This document shows positions 23,336 through 36,693 of a stretch of DNA of 64,000 bases, piece by piece. The translations under genes and the position numbers were made by a program. Source of the stretch: Hydractinia symbiolongicarpus (lineage: Eukaryota > Cnidaria > Hydrozoa > Anthoathecata > Hydractiniidae); contig NC_079881.1 in the NCBI RefSeq assembly GCF_029227915.1, forward strand, positions 29,985,501 through 30,049,500. Direction: 5' to 3'. The notes below the pieces were generated by a model. It was not told where the DNA came from, did not search any database, and worked only from the letters and a program-made list of their open reading frames with translations. How positions within the stretch are numbered: position 1 is the first letter of the stretch; each line of letters begins with the position of its first letter.

Positions 23336-26300
23336 GAGACGTGTAGTTTTCAAAAATGTTTTCATTTTTGATGAGACGATAAATAAAAGAAGTTTAATCG
23401 CCGGCAAACGAAAACCTGCGATTTCCCGTAAATCCCGTACTCGGCCCGTATAGTCAAAAGTATACAAAGAAAGTACCCAGGGAGTAAACTCATTTCCCCA
23501 ACGATTTTTTAAATTATTTTTTCACCACTAAAACGCATGAGACGTGTAGTTTTCAAAAATGTTTTCATTTTTGATGAGACGATGAATAAAAGAAGTTTAA
23601 TCGCCGGCAAACGAAAACCTGCGATTTCCCGTAAATCCCGTACTCGGCCCGTATAGTCAAAAGTATACAAAGAAAGTACCCAGGGAGTAAACTCATTTCC
23701 CAAACGATTTTTTAAATTATTATTTCACCACTAAAGCCCATGAGACTTGTAGTTTTTAAAAATGTTTTCATTTTTGATGAGACGCTGAATAAAAGAAGTT
23801 TAATCGCCGGCAAACGAAAACCTGCGATTTCCCGTAAATCCCGGACTCGGCCCGTATAGTCAAAAGTATACAAGGAAAGTACCCAGTGAGTAAACTCATT
23901 TCCCTAACGAATTTTTAAATTATTTTTTTACCACTAAAACGCATGAGACTTGTAGTTTTCAAAAATGTTTTCATTTTTCATGAGACGCTGAATAAAAGAA
24001 GTTTAATCGCCGGTAAACGAAAACCCGCGATTTCCCGTAAATCCCGGACTCGGCCCGTATAGTCAAAAGTATACAAGGAGAGTACCCAGGGTGTAAACTT
24101 ATTTCCCGAACGATTATTTAAATTATTTTTTCACCACTAAAACGAATGAGACTTGTAGTTTTCAAAAATGTTTTCATTTTTGATGAGACGCTAATTAAAA
24201 GAAGTTTAATCGCCGGCAAACGAAAACCTGCGTTTTCCCGTAAATCCCGGACTCGGCCCGTATAGTCAAAAGTATACAAGGAAAGTACCCAGTGAGTAAA
24301 CTCATTTCCCTAACGATTTTTTAAATTATTTTTTCACCACTAAAACGCATGAGACGTGTAGTTTTCAAAAATGTTTTCATTTTTGATGAGACGATGAATA
24401 AAAGAAGTTTAATCGCCGGCAAACGAAAACCTGCGATTTCCCGTAAATCCCAGACTCGGCCCGTATATTCAAAAGTATACAAAGAAAGTACCCAGGGTGT
24501 AAACTCATTTCACGAACGATTTTTTAAATTATTTTTTCACCACTAAAACGCATGAGACGTGTAGTTTTCAAAAATGTTTTCATTTTTGATGAGACGCTGA
24601 ATAAAAGAAGTTTAATCGCCGGCAAACGAAAACCTGCGATTTCCCGTAAATCCCGGACTCGGCCCGTATAGTCAAAAGTATACAAGGAAAGTACCCAGTG
24701 AGTAAACTCATTTCCCTAACGAATTTTTAAATTATTTTTTTACCACTAAAACGCATGAGACTTGTAGTTTTCAAAAATGTTTTCATTTTTCATGAGACGC
24801 TGAATAAAAGAAGTTTAATCGCCGGTAAACGAAAACCCGCGATTTCCCGTAAATCCCGGACTCGGCCCGTATAGTCAAAAGTATACAAGGAGAGTACCCA
24901 GGGTGTAAACTTATTTCCCGAACGATTATTTAAATTATTTTTTCACCACTAAAACGAATGAGACGTGTAGTTTTCAAAAATGTTTTCATTTTTGATGAGA
25001 CGATAAATAAAAGAAGTTTAATTGCCGGCAAACGAAAACCTGCGATTTCCCGTAAATCCCGTACACGGCCCGTATAGTCAAAAGTATACAAAGAAAGTAC
25101 CCAGGGAGTAAACTCATTTCCCGAACGATTTTTTAAATTATTTTTTCACCACTAAAACGCATGAGACGTGTAGTTTTCAAAAATGTTTTCATTTTTGATG
25201 AGACGATGAATAAAAGAAGTTTAATCGCCGGCAAACGAAAACCTGCGATTTCCCGTAAATCCTGTACTCGGCCCGTATAGTCAAAAGTATACAAAGAAAG
25301 TACCCAGGGAGTAAACTCATTTCCCAAACGATTTTTTAAATTATTATTTCACCACTAAAGCCCATGAGACTTGTAGTTTTTAAAAATGTTTTCATTTTTG
25401 ATGAGACGCTGAATAAAAGAAGTTTAATCGCCGGCAAACGAAAACCTGCGATTTCCCGTAAATCCCGGACTCGGCCCGTATAGTCAAAAGTATACAAGGA
25501 AAGTACCCAGTGAGTAAACTCATTTCCCTAACGAATTTTTAAATTATTTTTTTACCACTAAAACGCATGAGACTTGTAGTTTTCAAAAATGTTTTCATTT
25601 TTCATGAGACGCTGAATAAAAGAAGTTTAATCGCCGGTAAACGAAAACCCGCGATTTCCCGTAAATCCCGGACTCGGCCCGTATAGTCAAAAGTATACAA
25701 GGAGAGTACCCAGGGTGTAAACTTATTTCCCGAACGATTATTTAAATTATTTTTTCACCACTAAAACGAATGAGACGTGTAGTTTTCAAAAATGTTTTCA
25801 TTTTTGATGAGACGATAAATAAAAGAAGTTTAATCGCCGGCAAACGAAAACCTGCGATTTCCCGTAAATCCCGTACTCGGCCCGTATAGTCAAAAGTATA
25901 CAAAGAAAGTACCCAGGGAGTAAACTCATTTCCCGAACGATTTTTTAAATTATTTTTTCACCACTAAAACGCATGAGACGTGTAGTTTTCAAAAATGTTT
26001 TCATTTTTGATGAGACGATGAATAAAAGAAGTTTAATCGCCGGCAAACGAAAACCTGCGATTTCCCGTAAATCCCGTACTCGGCCCGTATAGTCAAAAGT
26101 ATACAAAGAAAGTACCCAGGGAGTAAACTCATTTCCCAAACGATTTTTTAAATTATTATTTCACCACTAAAGCCCATGAGACTTGTAGTTTTTAAAAATG
26201 TTTTCATTTTTGATGAGACGCTGAATAAAAGAAGTTTAATCGCCGGCAAACGAAAACCTGCGATTTCCCGTAAATCCCGGACTCGGCCCGTATAGTCAAA

Positions 26301-28004
26301 AGTATACAAGGAAAGTACCCAGTGAGTAAACTCATTTCCCTAACGAATTTTTAAATTATTTTTTTACCACTAAAACGCATGAGACTTGTAGTTTTCAAAA
26401 ATGTTTTCATTTTTCATGAGACGCTGAATAAAAGAAGTTTAATCGCCGGTAAACGAAAACCCGCGATTTCCCGTAAATCCCGGACTCGGCCCGTATAGTC
26501 AAAAGTATACAAGGAGAGTACCCAGGGTGTAAACTTATTTCCCGAACGATTATTTAAATTATTTTTTCACCACTAAAACGAATGAGACTTGTAGTTTTCA
26601 AAAATGTTTTCATTTTTGATGAGACGCTAATTAAAAGAAGTTTAATCGCCGGCAAACGAAAACCTGCGTTTTCCCGTAAATCCCGGACTCGGCCCGTATA
26701 GTCAAAAGTATACAAGGAAAGTACCCAGTGAGTAAACTCATTTCCCTAACGATTTTTTAAATTATTTTTTCACCACTAAAACGCATGAGACGTGTAGTTT
26801 TCAAAAATGTTTTCATTTTTGATGAGACGATGAATAAAAGAAGTTTAATCGCCGGCAAACGAAAACCTGCGATTTCCCGTAAATCCCAGACTCGGCCCGT
26901 ATATTCAAAAGTATACAAAGAAAGTACCCAGGGTGTAAACTCATTTCACGAACGATTTTTTAAATTATTTTTTCACCACTAAAACGCATGAGACGTGTAG
27001 TTTTCAAAAATGTTTTCATTTTTGATGAGACGATAAATAAAAGAAGTTTAATCGCCGGCAAACGAAAACCTGCGATTTCCCGTAAATCCCGTACTCGGCC
27101 CGTATAGTCAAAAGTATACAAAGAAAGTACCCAGGGAGTAAACTCATTTCCCGAACGATTTTTTAAATTATTTTTTCACCACTAAAACGCATGAGACGTG
27201 TAGCTTTCAAAAATGTTTTCATTTTTGATGAGACGATGAATAAAAGAAGTTTAATCGCCGGCAAACGAAAACCTGCGATTTCCCGTAAATCCCGTACTCG
27301 GCCCGTATAGTCAAAAGTATACAAAGAAAGTACCCAGGGAGTAAACTCATTTCCCAAACGATTTTTTAAATTATTATTTCACCACTAAAGCCCATGAGAC
27401 TTGTAGTTTTTAAAAATGTTTTCATTTTTGATGAGACGCTGAATAAAAGAAGTTTAATCGCCGGCAAACGAAAACCTGCGATTTCCCGCAAATCCCGGAC
27501 TCGGCCCGTATAGTCAAAAGTATACAAGGAAAGTACCCAGTGAGTAAACTCATTTCCCTAACGAATTTTTAAATTATTTTTTTACCACTAAAACGCATGA
27601 GACTTGTAGTTTTCAAAAATGTTTTCATTTTTCATGAGACGCTGAATAAAAGAAGTTTAATCGCCGGTAAACGAAAACCCGCGATTTCCCGTAAATCCCG
27701 GACTCGGGCCGTATAGTCAAAAGTATACAAGGAGAGTACCCAGGGTGTAAACTTATTTCCCGAACGATTATTTAAATTATTTTTTCACCACTAAAACGAA
27801 TGAGACTTGTAGTTTTCAAAAATGTTTTCATTTTTGATGAGACGCTAATTAAAAGAAGTTTAATCGCCGGCAAACGAAAACCTGCGTTTTCCCGTAAATC
27901 CCGGACTCGGCCCGTATAGTCAAAAGTATACAAGGAAAGTACCCAGTGAGTAAACTCATTTCCCTAACGAATTTTTAAAATATTTTTTCACCACTAAAAC
28001 GCAT
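23336..28004. repeat. Domain 2 6-mer/4-mer HOR region
   Basis: A six-monomer block at 23336-24553 reappears at 25772-26989 (offset 2436 bp), and five of its six units reappear at 26990-28004. Order: J with GATAAATAAAAG or GATGAATAAAAG, J with CCCGTACTCGG, a CCCATGAG unit with CAAGGAAAG, a TTTTTCATGAG/GGTAAACG unit, a CGAATGAG/CTAATTAAAAG unit, and a unit with CCCAGACTCGG and GTATATTC. In between, 24960-25771 repeats the first four types, giving a 4-mer spacing of 812 bp between the units at 24960 and 25772. All fourth-position units carry CGATTATTTAAATT at their end. Confidence 0.75.
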
Positions 28005-28207
28005 GAGACTTGTAGTTTTCAAAAATGTTTTCATTTTTGATGAGACGCTGAATAAAAGAAGTTTAATCGCTGGCAAACGAAAACCTGCGATTTCCTGTAA
28101 ATCCCGGACTCGGCCCGTATAGTCAAAAGTATACAAAGAAGGTACCCAGGGTGTAAACTCATTTCCCGAACGATTTTTTAAATTATTATTTCACCACTAA
28201 AGCCCAT

Positions 28208-28613
28208 GAGACTTGTAGTTTTTAAAAATGTTTTCATTTTTGATGAGACGCTGAATAAAAGAAGTTTAATCGCCGGCAAACGAAAACCTGCGATTTCCAG
28301 TAAATCCCGGACTCGGTCCGTATAGTCAAAAGTATACAAAGAGAGTACCCAGGGTGTAAACTCATTTCCCGAACGATTTTTAAAATTTTTTTTTCACCAC
28401 TAAAACGCATGAGACTTCTAGTTTTTAAAAATGTTTTCATTTTTGATGAAACGCTGAATAAAAGAAGTTTAATCGCCGGCAAACGAAAACCTGCGATTTC
28501 CCGTAAGTCCTGGACTCGGCCCGTATAGTCAAAAGTATACAAAGAAAGTACCCAGGGAGTAAACTCATTTCGCAAACGATTTTTTAAATTATTATTTCAC
28601 CACTAAAGCCCAT
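28208..28613. repeat. CTTCTAG two-monomer cassette, copy 3
   Basis: This copy has the same cassette with CTCGGTCCG in place of CTCGGCCCG in the first unit, a change shared with copies 4-6 but not 1-2. It is preceded by the CGCTGGC/TTTCCTG/GAAGGTACCC unit, as copies 1, 2, 5 and 6 are. Confidence 0.75.
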
Positions 28614-30642
28614 GAGACTTGTAGTTTTTAAAAATGTTTTCATTTTTGATGAGACGCTGAATAAAAGAAGTTTAATCGCCGGCAAACGAAAACCTGCGAT
28701 TTCCCGTAAATCCCGGACTCGGCCCGTATAGTCAAAAGTATACAAAGAAAGTACCCAGGGTGTAAACTCACTTCCCGAACGATTTTTTAAATTATTTTTT
28801 CACCACTAAAACGCATGAGACTTGTAGTTTTCAAAAATGTTTTCATTTTTGATGAAACGCTGAATAAAAAAAGTTTAATCGCGGGCAAACGAACACCTGC
28901 GATTTCCCGTAAATCCTGGACTCTGCCCGTATAGTCAAAAGTATACAAAGAAAGTACCCAGGGAGTAAACTCATTTCCCAAACGATTTTTTAAATTATTA
29001 TTTCACCACTAAAGCCCATGAGACTTGTAGTTTTTAAAAATGTTTTCATTTTTGATGAGACGCTGAATAAAAGAAGTTTAATCGCCGGCAAACGAAAACC
29101 CGCGATTTCCCGTAAATCCCGGACTCGGCCCGTATAGTTAAAAGTATACAAGGAAAGTACCCAGTGAGTAAACTTATTTCCCGAACGATTTTTTAAATTA
29201 TTTTTTCACCACTAAAACGCATGAGACGTGTAGTTTTCAAAAATGTTTTCATTTTTGATGAGACGATGAATAAAAGAAGTTTAATCGCCGGCAAACGAAA
29301 ACCTGCGATTTCCCGTAAATCCCGGACTCGGCCCGTATAGTCAAAAGTATACAAGGAAAGTACCCAGTGAGTAAACTCATTTCCCTAACGAATTTTTAAA
29401 TTATTTTTTTACCACTAAAACGCATGAGACTTGTAGTTTTCAAAAATGTTTTCATTTTTCATGAGACGCTGAATAAAAGAAGTTTAATCGCCGGCAAACG
29501 AAAACCCGCGATTTCCCGTAAATCCCGGACTCGGCCGTATAGTCAAAAGTATACAAGGAGAGTACCCAGGGTGTAAACTCATTTCCCGAACGATTTTTTA
29601 AATTATTTTTTCACCACTAAAACGAATGAGACTTGTAGTTTTCAAAAATGTTTTCATTTTTGATGAGACGCTGAATAAAAGAAGTTTAATCGCCGGCAAA
29701 CGAAAACCTGCGTTTTCCCGTAAATCCCGGACTCGGCCCGTATAGTCAAAAGTATACAAGGAAAGTACCCAGTGAGTAAACTCATTTCCCTAACGAATTT
29801 TTAAATTATTTTTTTACCACTAAAACGCATGAGACTTGTAGTTTTCAAAAATGTTTTCATTTTTGATGAGACGCTGAATAAAAGAAGTTTAATCGCTGGC
29901 AAACGAAAACCTGCGATTTCCTGTAAATCCCGGACTCGGCCCGTATAGTCAAAAGTATACAAAGAAAGTACCCAGGGAGTAAACTCATTTCGCAAACGAT
30001 TTTTTAAATTATTATTTCACCACTAAAGCCCATGAGACTTGTAGTTTTTAAAAATGTTTTCATTTTTGATGAGACGCTGAATAAAAGAAGTTTAATCGCC
30101 GGCAAACGAAAACCTGCGATTTCCCGTAAATCCCGGACTCGGCCCGTATAGTCAAAAGTATACAAAGAAAGTACCCAGGGTGTAAACTCAATTTCCGAAC
30201 GATTTTTTAAATTATTTTTTTACCACTAAAGCCCATGAGACTTGTAGTTTTTAAAAATGTTTTCATTTTTGATGAGACGCTGAATAAAAGAAGTTTAATC
30301 GCCGGCAAACGAAAACCTGCGATTTCCCGTAAATCCCGGACTCGGCCCGTATAGTCAAAAGTATACAAAGAAAGTACCCAGGGTGTAAACTCATTTCCCT
30401 AACGAATTTTTAAATTATTTTTTCACCACTAAAGCCCATGAGACTTGTAGTTTTCAAAAATGTTTTCATTTTTGATGAGACGCTGAATAAAAGAAGTTTA
30501 ATCGCCGGCAAACGAAAACCCGCAATTTCCCGTATATCCCGGTCTCGGCCCGTATAGTAAAACGTATACAAGGAAAGTACCCAGTGAGTAAACTCATTTC
30601 CCTAACGAATTTTTAAATTATTTTTTCACCACTAAAGCCCAT

Positions 30643-30813
30643 GAGACTTGTAGTTTTTAAAAATGTTTTCATTTTTAATAAGACGCTGAATAAAAGAAGT
30701 TTAATCGCCGGCAAACGAAAACCTGCGATTTCCAGTAAATCAAAGAGACTACCCAGGGTGTAAACTCATTTCCCAAACGATTTTTTAAATTTTTTTTCAC
30801 CACTAAAACGCAT
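30643..30813. repeat. Truncated monomer, copy 5 (171 bp)
   Basis: The same deletion junction occurs at 30741, with one further T lost in the AT tract. It lies 7.7 kb from the previous copy and shares the TTTTTAATAAGACG variant, so the deletion has spread beyond the local tandem duplication. Confidence 0.8.
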
Positions 30814-32433
30814 GAGACTTGTAGTTTTTAAAAATGTTTTCTTTTTTGATGAGACGCTGAATAAAAGAAGTTTAATCGCGGGCAAACGAAAACCTGCGAT
30901 TTCCCGTAAATCCTGGACTCGGCCCGTATAGTCAAAAGTATACAAAGAAAGTACCCAGGGAGTAAACTCATTTCCCAAACGATTTTTTAAATTATTATTT
31001 CACCACTAAAGCCCATGAGACTTGTAGTTTTTAAAAATGTTTTCATTTTTGATGAGACGCTGAATAAAAGAAGTTTAATCGCCGGCAAACGAAAACCCGC
31101 GATTTCCCGTAAATCCCGGACTCGGCCCGTATAGTTAAAAGTATACAAGGAAAGTACCCAGTGAGTAAACTTATTTCCCGAACGATTTTTTAAATTATTT
31201 TTTCACCACTAAAACGCATGAGACGTGTAGTTTTCAAAAATGTTTTCATTTTTGATGAGACGATGAATAAAAGAAGTTTAATCGCCGGCAAACGAAAACC
31301 TGCGATTTCCCGTAAATCCCAGACTCGGCCCGTATATTCAAAAGTATACAAAGAAAGTACCCAGGGTGTAAACTCATTTCACGAACGATTTTTTAAATTA
31401 TTTTTTCACCACTAAAACGCATGAGACGTGTAGTTTTCAAAAATGTTTTCATTTTTGATGAGACGATGAATAAAAGAAGTTTAATCGCCGGCAAACCAAA
31501 ACCTGCGATTTCCCGTAAATCCCGTACTCGGCCCGTATAGTCAAAAGTATACAAAGAAAGTACCCAGGGAGTAAACTCATTTCCCAAACGATTTTTTAAA
31601 TTATTATTTCCGCACTAAAGCCCATGAGACTTGTAGTTTTTAAAAATGTTTTCATTTTTGATGAGACGCTGAATAAAAGAAGTTTAATCGCCGGCAAACG
31701 AAAACCTGCGTTTTCCGTAAATCCCGGACTCGGCCCGTATAGTCAAAAGTATACAAGGAAAGTACCCAGTGAGTAAACTCATTTTCCTAACTAATTTTTA
31801 AATTTTTTTACCACTAAAACGCATGAGACTTGTAGTTTTCAAAAATGTTTTCATTTTTCATGAGACGCTGAATAAAAGAAGTTTAATCGCCGGTAAACGA
31901 AAACCCGCGATTTCCCGTAAATCCCGGACTCGGCCCGTATAGTCAAAAGTATACAAGGAGAGTACCCAGGGTGTAAACTCATTTCCCGAACGATTTTTTA
32001 AATTATTTTTTCACCACTAAAACGAATGAGACTTGTAGTTTTCAAAAATGTTTTCATTTTTGATGAGACGCTAATTAAAAGAAGTTTAATCGCCGGCAAA
32101 CGAAAACCTGCGTTTTCCCGTAAATCCCGGACTCGGCCCGTATAGTCAAAAGTATACAAGGAAAGTACCCAGTGAGTAAACTCATTTCCCTAACGAATTT
32201 TTAAATTATTTTTTCACCACTAAAACGCATGAGACTTGTAGTTTTCAAAAATGTTTTCATTTTTGATGAGACGCTGAATAAAAGAAGTTTAATCGCTGGC
32301 AAACAAAAACCTGCGATTTCCTGTAAATCCCGGACTCGGCCCGTATAGTCAAAAGTATACAAAGAAGGTACCCAGGGTGTAAACTCATTTCCCGAACGAT
32401 TTTTTAAATTATTATTTCACCACTAAAGCCCAT

Positions 32434-33245
32434 GAGACTTGTAGTTTTCAAAAATGTTTTCATTTTTCATGAGACGCTGAATAAAAGAGGTTTAATCGCC
32501 GGTAAACGAAAACCCGCGATTTCCCGTAAATCCCGGACTCGGCCCGTATAGTCAAAAGTATACAAGGAGAGTACCCAGGGTGTAAACTCATTTCCCGAAC
32601 GATTTTTTAAATTATTTTTTCACCACTAAAACGAATGAGACTTGTAGTTTTCAAAAATGTTTTCATTTTTGATGAACCGCTAATTAAAAGAAGTTTAATC
32701 GCCGGCAAACGAAAACCTGCGTTTTCCCGTAAATCCCAGACTCGGCCCGTATAGTCAAAAGTATACAAGGAAAGTACCCAGTGAGTAAACTCATTTCCCT
32801 AACGAATTTTTAAATTATTTTTTCACCACTAAAACGCATGAGACTTGTAGTTTTCAAAAATGTTTTCATTTTTGATGAGACGCTGAATAAAAGAAGTTTA
32901 ATCGCTGGCAAACGAAAACCTGCGATTTCCTGTAAATCCCGGACTCGGCCCGTATAGTCAAAAGTATACAAAGAAAGTACCCAGGGAGTAAACTCATTTC
33001 GCAAACGATTTTTTAAATTATTATTTCACCACTAAAGCCCATGAGACTTGTAGTTTTTAAAAATGTTTTCATTTTTGATGAGACGCTGAATAAAAGAAGT
33101 TTAATCGCTGGCAAACAAAAACCTGCGATTTCCTGTAAATCCCGGACTCGGCCCGTATAGTCAAAAGTATACAAAGAAGGTACCCAGGGTGTAAACTCAT
33201 TTCCCGAACGATTTTTTAAATTATTATTTCACCACTAAAGCCCAT
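32434..33245. repeat. 812-bp 4-mer, copy 1
   Basis: Units: CCCATGAG with TTTTTCATGAG and GAGGTTTAATCGCCGG; CGAATGAG with GATGAACCGCTAATT; CGCTGGC with TTTCCTG; and a CCCATGAG unit that also carries CGCTGGC. The rare GATGAACCG reading recurs exactly 812 bp later. Confidence 0.75.
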
Positions 33246-33854
33246 GAGACTTGTAGTTTTCAAAAATGTTTTCATTTTTCATGAGACGCTGAATAAAAGA
33301 GGTTTAATCGCCGGTAAACGAAAACCCGCGATTTCCCGTAAATCCCGGACTCGGCCCGTATAGTCAAAAGTATACAAGGAGAGTACCCAGGGTGTAAACT
33401 CATTTCCCGAACGATTTTTTAAATTATTTTTTCACCACTAAAACGAATGAGACTTGTAGTTTTCAAAAATGTTTTCATTTTTGATGAACCGCTAATTAAA
33501 AGAAGTTTAATCGCCGGCAAACGAAAACCTGCGTTTTCCCGTAAATCCCGGACTCGGCCCGTATAGTCAAAAGTATACAAGGAAAGTACCCAGTGAGTAA
33601 ACTCATTTCCCTAACGAATTTTTAAATTATTTTTTCACCACTAAAACGCATGAGACTTGTAGTTTTCAAAAATGTTTTCATTTTTGATGAGACGCTGAAT
33701 AAAAGAAGTTTAATCGCTGGCAAACGAAAACCTGCGATTTCCTGTAAATCCCGGACTCGGCCCGTATAGTCAAAAGTATACAAAGAAAGTACCCAGGGAG
33801 TAAACTCATTTCGCAAACGATTTTTTAAATTATTATTTCACCACTAAAGCCCAT
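33246..33854. repeat. 812-bp 4-mer, copy 2 (three units)
   Basis: This copy repeats the first three units of the preceding 4-mer, including GATGAACCG at 33483. The fourth position is replaced by cassette copy 4. Confidence 0.75.
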
Positions 33855-34260
33855 GAGACTTGTAGTTTTTAAAAATGTTTTCATTTTTGATGAGACGCTG
33901 AATAAAAGAAGTTTAATCGCCGGCAAACGAAAACCTGCGATTTCCAGTAAATCCCGGACTCGGTCCGTATAGTCAAAAGTATACAAAGAGAGTACCCAGG
34001 GTGTAAACTCATTTCCCGAACGATTTTTAAAATTTTTTTTTCACCACTAAAACGCATGAGACTTCTAGTTTTTAAAAATGTTTTCATTTTTGATGAAACG
34101 CTGAATAAAAGAAGTTTAATCGCCGGCAAACGAAAACCTGCGATTTCCCGTAAGTCCTGGACTCGGCCCGTATAGTCAAAAGTATACAAAGAAAGTACCC
34201 AGGGAGTAAACTCATTTCGCAAACGATTTTTTAAATTATTATTTCATCACTAAAGCCCAT
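33855..34260. repeat. CTTCTAG two-monomer cassette, copy 4
   Basis: All cassette markers are present, including CTCGGTCCG. The unit upstream is altered: it keeps CGCTGGC and TTTCCTG but ends GAAAGTACCCAGGGAGT and TTTCGCAAACG, the ending normally found on the second cassette unit, so a conversion or crossover touched this junction. Confidence 0.75.
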
Positions 34261-36287
34261 GAGACTTGTAGTTTTTAAAAATGTTTTCATTTTTGATGAG
34301 ACGCTGAATAAAAGAAGTTTAATCGCCGGCAAACGAAAACCTGCGATTTCCCGTAAATCCCGGACTCGGCCCGTATAGTCAAAAGTATACAAAGAAAGTA
34401 CCCAGGGTGTAAACTCAATTCCCGAACGATTTTTTAAATTATTTTTTTACCACTAAAACGCATGAGACTTGTAGTTTCCAAAAATGTTTTCAATTTTGAT
34501 GAGACGCTGATTAAAAGAAGTTTAATCGCCGGGAAACGAAAAGCTGCTATTTCCCGTAAATCCCCGACTCGGCCCGTATAGTCAAAAGTATACAAAGAGA
34601 GTACCCAGTGAGTAAACTCATTTCCCTAACGAATTTTTAAATTATTTTTTCACCACTAAAACGCATGAGACGTGTAGTTTTCAAAAATGTTTTCATTTTT
34701 GATGAGACGATGAATAAAAGAAGTTTAATCGCCGGCAAACGAAAACCTGCGATTTCCCGTAAATCCCGTACTCGGCCCGTATAGTCAAAAGTATACAAAG
34801 AAAGTACCCAGGGAGTAAACTCATTTCCCAAACGATTTTTTAAATTAATATTTCCGCACTAAAGCCCATGAGACTTGTAGTTTTTAAAAATGTTTTCATT
34901 TTTGATGAGACGCTGAATAAAAGAAGTTTAATCGCCGGCAAACGAAAACCTGCGATTTCCCGTAAATCCCGGACTCGGCCCGTATAGTCAAAAGTATACA
35001 AGGAAAGTACCCAGTGAGTAAACTCATTTTCCTAACGAATTTTTAAATTTTTTTACCACTAAAACGCATGAGACTTGTAGTTTTCAAAAATGTTTTCATT
35101 TTTCATGAGACGCTGAATAAAAGAAGTTTAATCGCCGGTAAACGAAAACCCGCGATTTCCCGTAAATCCCGGACTCGGCCCGTATAGTTAAAAGTATACA
35201 AGGAGAGTACCCAGGGTGTAAACTCATTTCCCGAACGATTTTTTAAATTATTTTTTCACCACTAAAACGAATGAGACTTGTAGTTTTCAAAAATGTTTTC
35301 ATTTTTGATGAGACGCTAATTAAAAGAAGTTTAATCGCCGGCAAACGAAAACCTGCGTTTTCCCGTAAATCCCGGACTCGGCCCGTATAGTCAAAAGTAT
35401 ACAAGGAAAGTACCCAGTGAGTAAACTCATTTCCCTAACGAATTTTTAAATTATTTTTTCACCACTAAAACGCATGAGACTTGTAGTTTTCAAAAATGTT
35501 TTCATTTTTGATGAGACGCTGAATAAAAGAAGTTTAATCGCTGGCAAACGAAAACCTGCGATTTCCTGTAAATCCCGGACTCGGCCCGTATAGTCAAAAG
35601 TATACAAAGAAGGTACCCAGGGTGTAAACTCATTTCCCGAACGATTTTTTAAATTATTATTTCACCACTAAAGCCCATGAGACTTGTAGTTTTCAAAAAT
35701 GTTTTCATTTTTCATGAGACGCTGAATAAAAGAAGTTTAATCGCCGGTAAACGAAAACCCGCGATTTCCCGTAAATCCCGGACTCGGCCCGTATAGTCAA
35801 AAGTATACAAGGAGAGTACCCAGGGTGTAAACTCATTTCCCGAACGATTTTTTAAATTATTTTTTCACCACTAAAACGAATGAGACTTGTAGTTTTCAAA
35901 AATGTTTTCATTTTTAATGAGACGCTAATTAAAAGAAGTTTAATCGCCGGCAAACGAAAACCTGCGTTTTCCCGTAAATCCCGGACTCGGCCCGTATAGT
36001 CAAAAGTATACAAGGAAAGTACCCAGTGAGTAAACTCATTTCCCTAACGAATTTTTAAATTATTTTTTCACCACTAAAACGCATGAGACTTGTAGTTTTC
36101 AAAAATGTTTTCATTTTTGATGAGACGCTGAATAAAAGAAGTTTAATCGCTGGCAAACGAAAACCTGCGATTTCCTGTAAATCCCGGACTCGGCCCGTAT
36201 AGTCAAAAGTATACAAAGAAGGTACCCAGGGTGTAAACTCATTTCCCGAACGATTTTTTAAATTATTATTTCACCACTAAAGCCCAT

Positions 36288-36693
36288 GAGACTTGTAGTT
36301 TTTAAAAATGTTTTCATTTTTGATGAGACGCTGAATAAAAGAAGTTTAATCGCCGGCAAACGAAAACCTGCGATTTCCAGTAAATCCCGGACTCGGTCCG
36401 TATAGTCAAAAGTATACAAAGAGAGTACCCAGGGTGTAAACTCATTTCCCGAACGATTTTTAAAATTTTTTTTTCACCACTAAAACGCATGAGACTTCTA
36501 GTTTTTAAAAATGTTTTCATTTTTGATGAAACGCTGAATAAAAGAAGTTTAATCGCCGGCAAACGAAAACCTGCGATTTCCCGTAAGTCCTGGACTCGGC
36601 CCGTATAGTCAAAAGTATACAAAGAAAGTACCCAGGGAGTAAACTCATTTCGCAAACGATTTTCTAAATTATTATTTCACCACTAAAGCCCAT
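36288..36693. repeat. CTTCTAG two-monomer cassette, copy 5
   Basis: This is the same cassette with CTCGGTCCG. It is preceded by the three-unit module TTTTTCATGAG, CGAATGAG/CTAATTAAAAG and CGCTGGC, which also precedes copy 6. Confidence 0.75.

Noticed and set aside
33881-34222. Open frames of 64-113 codons on both strands, many with near-identical predicted products
   Set aside because: They recur because the monomer recurs. Monomer length is not a multiple of 3, frames end within one or two monomers, and single-base indels break them freely. The longest form depends on indels in a T tract. No ribosome-binding or promoter context, known domain or codon-level constraint is visible.
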